DNA of 26,431 bases from an uncultured Sutterella sp. Lineage in GTDB: Bacteria > Pseudomonadota > Gammaproteobacteria > Burkholderiales > Burkholderiaceae_F. Below, piece after piece: positions 20,237 to 26,431 of this stretch. How positions within the stretch are numbered: position 1 is the stretch's first letter; every line of letters begins with the position of its first letter. Both the position numbers and the translations under genes were made by a program. The notes beneath the pieces were generated by a model that was not told the origin of the DNA, searched no databases, and was given only the letters and a program-made list of their open reading frames with translations. The stretch is from contig CALESB010000054.1 of NCBI GenBank assembly GCA_937906995.1, forward strand, positions 1 through 26,431. The letters run 5' to 3'.

Positions 20237-21511
20237 ATGTCTTTGCTTGAATGGTTAGCCGTAGCCGTTATTATTGTGACGGTTTACGCTTTGATTAAGC
20301 GCTACGAAACGCGCCTAGTTCTGTTCACCGCTGGTTTCTTCTTGTGCCTTTGCTCTTTAGATCCGATGAGTGCTTTAAACTCCTTCGCTTCTTCTATGAC
20401 CAAGGGTTCCTTGATCACGGCCATCTGTTCTTCAATGGGTTTTGCCTACATCGCTAAGTACACGATGTCTGACCGTAGCCTAGTTCACTACCTTGCTGCT
20501 CCGATCCGTGGTTTGGGTGTGTTCTTGATTCCGGTTTGCACGGCCTTGACGTTCTTGATCAATATTGCCATTCCTTCTGCTGCTGGTTGCTCTGCTGCAG
20601 TTGGTTCCACGTTGATTCCAGTTATGTTACGCGCAGGCATTAAGCCCGCTATGGCCGCTGCTGCCGTCATGGGCGGTACGATCGGTTCCTACCTCTCTCC
20701 GGGTACGTCTCACAACGCTTATGTTGCCAATATGGCCAACATGGAAGTCATGGACTTCATTGCCTACCATGCTCCGTGGTCCATCATGTGTGGTGCCTTC
20801 TTGGTCGTTGGTCTTTTGATCGTTGCTATCGTTCTTGGCGACAATAAGGGTGCTAAGGATGCAGTTGCTAACGTTAAGGCTGGTGATGACAACTTCAAGC
20901 CTAATCCTATTATGGCTCTCATGACTTTGGTGCCCATCCTCATCCTCGTCGTCGGTAACGTCTGGTTGCCTGCTATTAAGATGGGTGTGGCTCAAGCCAT
21001 GGTTTTAGGTGCAATCATCACCTTGATCTTTAGTTACATCTTCAATCGTACGAGCCCGCAAGAATTTGCCAAGCAATTCTTCAATGGCTTGGGCAAGGGT
21101 TACGCTGATGTGATGGGTATCATCATTGCCGCTGGCGTGTTTGCTGCTGGTTTGCGTGCTACGGGCATGATTGATACATTCGTTGAAGTGTTGAAGAACT
21201 CCAATGAAATCGCTCGCTGGGGTGGTTCTATCGGTCCTTGGGCTATGGGTGTTATCACTGGTTCTGGTGACGCTGCTACGATGGCCTTTAACGAAGCCGT
21301 CACACCGCATGCTCCGGAATTCGGTATGCAAGTTCACGCCTTAGGTGGCTTGGCCTTCTTGACGGGTGCTTTAGGTCGCACCATGTCCCCAATTGCTGGT
21401 GCTATGGTGGTTGTGTCTGGTATCGCCATGGTTAGCCCAATGGAAGTTGCTAAGCGCACGGCAGTTCCTTGTATCGCCGCTGTTCTTACCTTGGCTCTCT
21501 TGATGGTCTAA
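20237..21511 (+). CDS. DcuC-family carrier (C4-dicarboxylate or amino-acid/peptide derivative)
   Basis: This 424-residue membrane protein has about 11-12 helices. The C-terminal half carries DcuC family segments: AAGVFAAGLRATGMI, VITGSGDAATMAF and GRTMSPIAGAMVVVSGIA..SPMEVAKRTAVP. In E. coli DcuC exports succinate and exchanges C4-dicarboxylates under anaerobiosis. The setting here, between three M20 amidohydrolases, points rather to uptake of their substrates or products; that is inference. Codon use is strongly biased toward GGT, GCT and AAG, suggesting high expression. The start has only a weak GGGA upstream. Own terminator; leader with four TACCTA-type sites. Confidence 0.88.
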   Translation: MSLLEWLAVAVIIVTVYALIKRYETRLVLFTAGFFLCLCSLDPMSALNSFASSMTKGSLITAICSSMGFAYIAKYTMSDRSLVHYLAAPIRGLGVFLIPVCTALTFLINIAIPSAAGCSAAVGSTLIPVMLRAGIKPAMAAAAVMGGTIGSYLSPGTSHNAYVANMANMEVMDFIAYHAPWSIMCGAFLVVGLLIVAIVLGDNKGAKDAVANVKAGDDNFKPNPIMALMTLVPILILVVGNVWLPAIKMGVAQAMVLGAIITLIFSYIFNRTSPQEFAKQFFNGLGKGYADVMGIIIAAGVFAAGLRATGMIDTFVEVLKNSNEIARWGGSIGPWAMGVITGSGDAATMAFNEAVTPHAPEFGMQVHALGGLAFLTGALGRTMSPIAGAMVVVSGIAMVSPMEVAKRTAVPCIAAVLTLALLMV

Positions 21512-21542
21512 TCTTTAGACAACTCTATCACTAAGTAATGAG

Positions 21543-21577
21543 AAAAGGCTGATGATTTGCTCCATCAGCCTTTTTTT
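21543..21577 (+). terminator. terminator of the DcuC-like gene
   Basis: AAAAGGCTGATG (21543-21554) pairs perfectly with CATCAGCCTTTT (21563-21574), followed by a run of Ts. Confidence 0.93.
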
Positions 21578-21594
21578 GATCAAAAGTAAGTTTT

Positions 21595-21673
21595 CCCCTA
21601 GACCTTACATTAACTTGGGATACCTAAGCGCAGTGATCATCCTAAAATAATAAAGTCTTAGGTAAGGGTCTAG
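21595..21673 (+). promoter_or_regulatory. paired inverted motifs upstream of the first AbgA-like gene
   Basis: CCCCTAGACCTTAC (21595-21608) faces GTAAGGGTCTAG (21662-21673), and nested inside are TACCTAAG (21621-21628) and its perfect inverse CTTAGGTA (21657-21664). These share the TACCTA and GGTCTAG cores with the region upstream of the DcuC-like gene, so the two transcription units are probably co-regulated. Confidence 0.55.
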
Positions 21674-21785
21674 TGATTCTTTTCACAGGATTCAGAATCC
21701 TTTTTGGGTTTTTATTTTCGAACAATAAAGGCTCGAACATTTATTCCCCACTTCCGTTGAAGTGGTTTATCGGAGAAGTATAGAA

Positions 21786-23093
21786 ATGATGAATGAACAA
21801 TTAAAGTCCAAGATCGAACAAGTCATCCCTCAATTGACCACGGTTCGTCGTGACTTGCACAAGCACCCGGAATCCGGTTGGACGGAATTCCGTACGGCAT
21901 CTATGGCCATCAAGAAAATGCAAGAACTTGGCTACACGATCACGATGGGTGAAAAGGCTGTTGATCGTGAATCCATGATGGGTGTTCCTTCTGCTGACGT
22001 TCTCCGTGCTCATATGGAACGCGCCATTGCTCAAGGCGCTGATCCCGAACTCGTTGCTAAGATGGAAGGTGGTTTGACGGGTTTCTGGGCTGATATGGAT
22101 TTCGGTGGCGAAGGCCCCTTCTTAGCCGTTCGTTTCGATATGGACTGCAATGACGTCTCTGAATGTGCTGACGCTGATCACCGTCCGAACGTCGAAGGCT
22201 TTGCCTCTGTCAACAAGGGTGCTATGCACGCTTGTGGCCACGACGGTCATACCTCTATTGGTTTAGCTTTGGCTGAAGTGATTGCTGCTTGCCGCGATCA
22301 ATTGCAAGGTAAGATTCGCTTCATCTTCCAACCGGCAGAAGAAGGTGTTCGTGGCGCCATGCCGATGGAAAAGGCAGGTGCTGTTGAAGGCGTTGATGAA
22401 ATCTTCGGTATGCACATCGGCTTCCAAGCTAACAATATTGGCAAGGTCATTTGTGGTACCAAGAACTTCTTGGCTACGACCAAGGCTGACATTACCTTTA
22501 CGGGTGTTCCTGCTCACGCTGGTAATGCTCCTGAAGAAGGTAAGAATGCATTGCTCGCTGCCGCAACGGCTTTGTTAAATATGCATGCTATCCCCCGCTC
22601 TGGTAAGGGTGACACCCGTATCACGGTTGGTAAGTTGATCGGTGGCGAAGGCCGTAACGTTATTCCTCCGAAGGCCGTTTTGGTTCTTGAAACCCGTGGT
22701 ATCACGTCTGCTTTGGACGAATACATGTTTGGCGAAGTCAAGCGTATCGCTAAGGCTGCTGCCGATATGTGGGGTTGTGGCTATTCTATCGACATCAAGG
22801 GCGGTACCAAGAGTGGTGAATCTGACCTTGAAGTCGCTAAGGTCGTTGCAGAAGAAGCTCGTGACATGGGTTGCTTCACCGATGTTATCGAAGAACAAAA
22901 CTTCGGTGCTTCTGAAGACTACTCTCACTTCATGAGCACAGTTCAAGCCGCCGGTGGCAAGGGTACTTATGTTCAAGTCGGTTCCACGTTGCGTGCTGGT
23001 CACCACAACAGTCACTTTGACTTTGACGAACAATCTTTGGCTAACGCTCTTGAATTGGTTGCTCGCTGCGTTTTCCGTACGCTCGGCAAGTAA
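21786..23093 (+). CDS. AbgA-like M20 amidohydrolase (paralogue 1)
   Basis: This 435-residue protein resembles E. coli AbgA, subunit A of p-aminobenzoyl-glutamate hydrolase: HPESGWTEFRTA near the N-terminus, MHACGHDGHT at 147-156 (dinuclear zinc site), QPAEEGVRGA at 182-191, FLATTKADITFTG and C-terminal AGHHNSHFDFDEQ. M20 enzymes of this type remove an acyl or aminobenzoyl group from an amino acid. GGAG (21772-21775) lies 10 nt before ATG 21786; 21789 is an alternative start. No abgB or abgT gene accompanies it, so the enzyme may be a homodimer with a different substrate. The codon bias is as strong as in the transporter upstream, suggesting abundant product. Own terminator. Confidence 0.9.
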   Translation: MMNEQLKSKIEQVIPQLTTVRRDLHKHPESGWTEFRTASMAIKKMQELGYTITMGEKAVDRESMMGVPSADVLRAHMERAIAQGADPELVAKMEGGLTGFWADMDFGGEGPFLAVRFDMDCNDVSECADADHRPNVEGFASVNKGAMHACGHDGHTSIGLALAEVIAACRDQLQGKIRFIFQPAEEGVRGAMPMEKAGAVEGVDEIFGMHIGFQANNIGKVICGTKNFLATTKADITFTGVPAHAGNAPEEGKNALLAAATALLNMHAIPRSGKGDTRITVGKLIGGEGRNVIPPKAVLVLETRGITSALDEYMFGEVKRIAKAAADMWGCGYSIDIKGGTKSGESDLEVAKVVAEEARDMGCFTDVIEEQNFGASEDYSHFMSTVQAAGGKGTYVQVGSTLRAGHHNSHFDFDEQSLANALELVARCVFRTLGK

Positions 23094-23117
23094 TTTCACT
23101 GTTTAGTTATTGATATG

Positions 23118-23149
23118 AGCCGCAATGAGAAATCATTGCGGCTTTTTTG
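23118..23149 (+). terminator. terminator of AbgA-like paralogue 1
   Basis: AGCCGCAATGA (23118-23128) pairs perfectly with TCATTGCGGCT (23133-23143) around GAAA, with a run of Ts. Confidence 0.93.
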
Positions 23150-23238
23150 ATTTTGAGCGAACTTCTTACCGTTATATACATTCAGCTGTAAAAAAAGGAC
23201 TACGATATATTTAAAAGGTTCCTTTAAGGAGATGTAAC

Positions 23239-24513
23239 ATGTCTGAATGTTCCTATCATGATCAAATGGTTGCGGTGCGCCGCGCCCTTCATCAATTCCC
23301 AGAAGAAGGTTGGACAGAATTTTGTACAACGGCTTTCATCGCACGTACGCTTCGTGAACTCGGCTATGAAGTGCTGTTGGGTGAAAAAATTGTCTCCCGA
23401 AAAGATTGCCTTGGTCGAGATCCTGTGCTTGTAGCACAGGCCATTGAAACCGCTAAAGCAAAAGGTGTCAGCGATGAGTTGCTTGCTGAAATGCAAGAAT
23501 TGACAGGGTGCTGTGCTCTACTTGATACCAAACGTCCTGGCCCCACTTTAGCCTTGCGCTTTGACATTGATTGCAACAATGTCCAAGAAAATCCTGATCC
23601 TTCTCACCGCCCAAGCGCAGAAGGATGGGCATCTCAACGTCCTAATTTAATGCATGCGTGTGGACATGATTCCCATATTTCCTTAGGCTTGGCTATCGCA
23701 CGTTGGGTCATGGAGCACCAAGATGAATTGAACGGGAAATTAAAGATTATTTTCCAACCCGCTGAAGAAGGTGTTCGCGGTGCTGCCGGTGTTGCTGCTA
23801 GCGGTATCGTTGATGACTGCGACTACTTCCTCTCTAGTCATATCGCAATGATGGCAAAGTCTGGCGAAATCGAGGTTGCTCCAGTCGGCTTTTTATGCAC
23901 AACCAAATTCGATATCACGTTTAAGGGCCGACCCGCTCATGCTGGGGTAGAACCCAATGCGGGTCGTAACGCACTTGCCGCAGCATGTCATGCTGTGACC
24001 CAACTTTTAGGTATTGCTCGCCATGGCTCTGGTATGACCCGTGTCAATGTTGGTCGTATTGTCGCTGGTGAAGGGCGTAACGTTATTCCTGTCAATGCAA
24101 AACTTGTCATGGAAGTGCGCGGTGAAACAAGCGAAATCAATCAATACATGGTCGAACAAACTCAAAATATTGTTGAGGGTGTCGCCAAGAGCTTCGGAGT
24201 CGAATATCACATTGAAAAAATGGGCGAAGCAGTTGACTTAGTCAATGATGAAGAGTTAGTGAAAATGCTTGAAGATGTTGGCACCCATACCAAGGGTATT
24301 AGCAAAATCCTCAAGGGTTCGAATTTTGGTGGCTCAGAAGACGCTACGATCTTGGCTCGACGCGTTCAAGCTCATGGTGGTAAGGCCGCTTATTTTGTCC
24401 TAGGCTCTAACCGCCCAAGTGGCCATCATACGGCCAATTTTGACATTGATGAAAATTCATTAGACGTCGGCTTAGCCATTTATGCCGAAATGTTAAAGCG
24501 GCTAATGGTGTAG
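23239..24513 (+). CDS. AbgA-like M20 amidohydrolase (paralogue 2)
   Basis: This 424-residue relative of the preceding gene has the same architecture: FPEEGWTEFCT, MHACGHDSH at 138-146, QPAEEGVRGA at 173-182, FLCTTKFDITFKG and SGHHTANFDIDE. The zinc-binding His, Asp and Glu residues are kept. It looks closer to AbgA than to AbgB, so the pair is probably two AbgA-type enzymes rather than an AbgAB heterodimer, though assembly of the two cannot be excluded. AAGGAG (23227-23232) precedes the ATG. Codon choice is less biased than in paralogue 1, so it is probably expressed at a lower level. A terminator separates the two genes. Confidence 0.9.
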   Translation: MSECSYHDQMVAVRRALHQFPEEGWTEFCTTAFIARTLRELGYEVLLGEKIVSRKDCLGRDPVLVAQAIETAKAKGVSDELLAEMQELTGCCALLDTKRPGPTLALRFDIDCNNVQENPDPSHRPSAEGWASQRPNLMHACGHDSHISLGLAIARWVMEHQDELNGKLKIIFQPAEEGVRGAAGVAASGIVDDCDYFLSSHIAMMAKSGEIEVAPVGFLCTTKFDITFKGRPAHAGVEPNAGRNALAAACHAVTQLLGIARHGSGMTRVNVGRIVAGEGRNVIPVNAKLVMEVRGETSEINQYMVEQTQNIVEGVAKSFGVEYHIEKMGEAVDLVNDEELVKMLEDVGTHTKGISKILKGSNFGGSEDATILARRVQAHGGKAAYFVLGSNRPSGHHTANFDIDENSLDVGLAIYAEMLKRLMV

Positions 24514-24546
24514 TCTCACCTTAAATTCTGACATCAGTCAGTTAAT

Positions 24547-24577
24547 AGAGGAAGGGTTTTTCCTTCCTCTTCTTTTT
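24547..24577 (+). terminator. terminator of AbgA-like paralogue 2
   Basis: AGAGGAAGG (24547-24555) pairs with CCTTCCTCT (24562-24570), followed by TCTTTTT. Confidence 0.88.
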
Positions 24578-24631
24578 AGGCGGCGCGTTAGAATAGCTTG
24601 CAATTTTCAATACTACTTTTAAGGTTCTCCG

Positions 24632-25519
24632 ATGCCTAATAAAACACTCAAAGGTATTGCCTTAGCTTCTTGTGCCGGCGTCTGTTGGGGGTCTATGGGC
24701 GTAGCTGCTCAATATCTCATGGCTGAGTGCCAATTTCGTGTGATTGACTTGACCTCCATTCGATTGTTTGGAGCGGGCATCATTTTAGTGCTACTAGACG
24801 TCGTCTTACACGGCACACAACATGCTAAGGCCGTATTTAGCAAAGAAAATTTGTTAGGCATCATTATCTACGGTTTGATTTTGCTAGGCTCACAATTTAC
24901 TTTTTTCCAATCTATTGCTTACGCAAATGCTGCAACAGCAACGATTTTGGTGCTCACTTCTCCGTTATTTGTCATCATTTATTTGGCTCTTTCTTGCCAC
25001 AGACGCATCAAACTGATAGAAATCATTTCGTTAGTCCTCGCCATGTTTGGAGTGGTACTGCTTGTCACAAAAGGCAACCTCAATAGCATTGATCTTTCTA
25101 TTCTTGGTGTTGTCTGGGGCTTGGTTTCTGCTATTTTTGCCTCCATGGGAACAATCCAACCCGTGAAACTAGTGCGTCGGTTAACCGTGTTTCCTGTCAT
25201 TGGGTGGGCCATGACGTTGAGTGGTTTTGCCGCTTGCCTCTATAACAATCCTTTTGATACGAATGTTTTATGGAATAGCACCAGTATGCTTTGCTATGCT
25301 CATGTGGTCGTATGCGGAACGATTGTTTCATTTTGCTGCTATCTCAAAAGTATGGAGTTTATTCCACCATCCACCGCTTCCATGCTTGTCTGCTTTGAAC
25401 CTTTGTCGGCTGTTTTATTGTCATTTCTGCTCTTGGGCACGACCTTCACTCTTTTGGAAGCGGTTGGGGCACTTTGTATTCTCTGCACAGCTTTACTTTT
25501 GGCCCGAAGTAAAACCTAA
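24632..25519 (+). CDS. DMT-superfamily (EamA) permease
   Basis: This 295-residue protein has about ten membrane helices in two EamA repeats (about 8-140 and 155-290). The opening GIALASCAGVCWGSMGVAA and the later SQFTFFQSIAYANAATATILVLTSPLFV and ECFEPLSAVLLSF-like stretch (observed as CFEPLSAVLLSF) are typical of drug/metabolite transporters that export amino acids or metabolites. The substrate is unknown; the neighbouring amidohydrolases make an amino-acid derivative possible but that is weak. AAGG lies about 10 nt before the ATG. No clear terminator separates it from yebC, 108 bp downstream. Confidence 0.9.
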   Translation: MPNKTLKGIALASCAGVCWGSMGVAAQYLMAECQFRVIDLTSIRLFGAGIILVLLDVVLHGTQHAKAVFSKENLLGIIIYGLILLGSQFTFFQSIAYANAATATILVLTSPLFVIIYLALSCHRRIKLIEIISLVLAMFGVVLLVTKGNLNSIDLSILGVVWGLVSAIFASMGTIQPVKLVRRLTVFPVIGWAMTLSGFAACLYNNPFDTNVLWNSTSMLCYAHVVVCGTIVSFCCYLKSMEFIPPSTASMLVCFEPLSAVLLSFLLLGTTFTLLEAVGALCILCTALLLARSKT

Positions 25520-25627
25520 AAAGACAAGCGAGCAAAACACAGGTAAAATTAGTGGGTTAACTCTTAAATTTTTTGCTAATGAGCAGAAATTTGTATCAAA
25601 TTTGAATTATTAGAAAGGATAATTTCC

Positions 25628-26350
25628 ATGGCAGGGCATTCCAAGTGGGCCAATATTCAACACCGTAAAGGCCGTCAAGATGCAAAACGCTCCAACCTTT
25701 GGACGAAGATCGTTCGTGAAATCATGGTTGCTGCTCGTAACGGTGCTGATCCTGACTCTAACTCCCGTTTGCGTTTAGCTTTGATCAAAGCTCGTGGCTC
25801 CAACGTTCCTAAGGACACGATTAAGAACGCCATTTTGAAGGGCTCCGGCCAATTAGAAGGTGTGAGCTTTGAAGAAATTCGTTATGAAGGTTACGGTGTT
25901 GGTGGCGCAGCTTTGATGATTGATACCGCCACAGATAACCGCACGCGTACTGTTGCCGATGTCCGTCATATCTTAAGCAAAAATGGCGGCAACTTAGGTA
26001 CCGATGGCTGCGTGTCCTTCATGTTCCAACACTGCGGTCAATTCTTCTTCGCTCCTGGCAAGTACTCCGAAGATGACGTGATGAACGTTGCTTTGGAAGC
26101 TGGTGCCGACGATGTTATCACCGACGAAGAAGGTGGTATTGAAGTCGTTTGTGCTCCGAACGCTTTTGAAGACGTCAACAACGCTTTTGAAGCGGCTGGC
26201 ATGACGCCTGAAGTTGCCGAAGTCACCATGAAGGCATTAAATGAAACGGAATTGCAAGGCGAAGATGCCGAACGTATGCAACGTTTAATTGATGCATTGG
26301 AAGATTTGGATGACGTCCAACAAGTCTACACAACGGCTGTTTTGAACTAA
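25628..26350 (+). CDS. yebC: YebC/PmpR-family protein
   Basis: This 240-residue protein begins with the family signature MAGHSKWANIQHRKGRQDAK and keeps RLALIKARGSNVPKDTIKNAI and RYEGYGVGGAALMIDTATDN. Family members were described as DNA-binding regulators (PmpR), and more recently some were linked to translation of difficult (for example proline-rich) sequences, as for mitochondrial TACO1. A location in the cytoplasm is expected. GAAAGGAT precedes the ATG. The left end of a mobile element begins 30 bp after the stop codon. In many proteobacteria yebC is next to ruvC; here any such gene would be beyond the right edge. Confidence 0.95.
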   Translation: MAGHSKWANIQHRKGRQDAKRSNLWTKIVREIMVAARNGADPDSNSRLRLALIKARGSNVPKDTIKNAILKGSGQLEGVSFEEIRYEGYGVGGAALMIDTATDNRTRTVADVRHILSKNGGNLGTDGCVSFMFQHCGQFFFAPGKYSEDDVMNVALEAGADDVITDEEGGIEVVCAPNAFEDVNNAFEAAGMTPEVAEVTMKALNETELQGEDAERMQRLIDALEDLDDVQQVYTTAVLN

Positions 26351-26379
26351 TTTCTTTATTATCTTTTGAGGACCTGACA

Positions 26380-26431
26380 GTCAATAACCCCTGCCTAAAG
26401 GCAGAGGCTTGAAAAAGCCCTGATTGACTAG
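26380..26431 (+). mobile_element. left end of a second omega-RNA-like element (partial, runs off right edge)
   Basis: These 52 nt match 12861-12912 at 47 positions and keep the same fold: GTCAAT/ATTGAC closing stem, CCCCTGCC/GGCAGAGG hairpin with loop TAAA and AGGCTT/AAGCCC-type second hairpin. The sequence upstream of 26380 is unrelated to that upstream of 12861, so the boundary is well defined. Whether this copy carries an iscB or other gene cannot be seen. Confidence 0.7.

Noticed and set aside
22575..23099. 174-residue minus-strand frame opposite the first AbgA-like gene
   Set aside because: Long antisense frames are expected opposite genes with strong codon bias; it has no ribosome-binding site or known motif.
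21786..24513. AbgA/AbgB heterodimer pair
   Set aside because: Both proteins keep AbgA-like N-terminal and central segments and are separated by a terminator, so two AbgA-type paralogues are the better reading.
1..26431. CRISPR array or integrated prophage
   Set aside because: No regularly spaced direct repeats, integrase, phage structural genes or attachment-site duplication were seen.

Overview
This 26.4 kb window looks like a chromosomal segment of a gut-type betaproteobacterium, most likely Burkholderiales and plausibly Sutterellaceae (Sutterella/Parasutterella-like). The grounds are a proteobacterial gene set (PepN, TrmB, UppP, MetNI, LapA-like, NarL-like, YebC), a 6S RNA beside an EVE-domain gene, moderate GC, and signs of anaerobic life: a Wolinella-type fumarate reductase cytochrome b, an iron-only hydrogenase fused to rubrerythrin, and a DcuC-family carrier. 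This is inferred from gene content, not from a database search.

Layout. 1-400: the 5' part of a group II intron on the minus strand, with the first codons of its maturase, running off the left edge. 470-2800: an autotransporter with a G9 tract inside its probable promoter. 2958-6812: pepN, fbp and a small membrane ORF in one apparent operon. 7012-9060: the FeFe hydrogenase-rubredoxin-rubrerythrin fusion with its own promoter and terminator. 9178-12751: tRNA-Gly, trmB, uppP, 6S RNA, EVE protein, TauE/SafE exporter and tRNA-Thr. 12861-13220: a compact IS200/IS605-like element without any ORF, made of a structured RNA region that resembles an IscB-type omega RNA (HEARO) plus a right-end hairpin, placed exactly before the metN start. 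13221-16249: metNI, a LapA-like membrane protein (minus strand) and upp. 16250-17808: a leader with a long inverted repeat, an isolated frdC-type cytochrome b and a DUF4156-like lipoprotein. 17849-24513: a NarL-type regulator and an M20 amidohydrolase (minus strand), then a DcuC-family transporter and two AbgA-like amidohydrolases. 24632-26350: a DMT permease and yebC. The window ends inside a second copy of the omega-RNA-like element.

How it fits together. The 17.8-24.5 kb block reads as a module for importing and hydrolysing N-acylated or N-carbamoylated amino acids or short peptides, with a shared TACCTA-type motif upstream of the transporter and the first AbgA-like gene. The hydrogenase fusion suggests H2-linked detoxification of peroxide or oxygen, and the cytochrome b suggests fumarate respiration. 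The most notable signals are the putative phase-variable autotransporter promoter, the hydrogenase fusion that keeps an internal ribosome-binding site at its joint, and the ORF-less omega-RNA-like element present in two copies.
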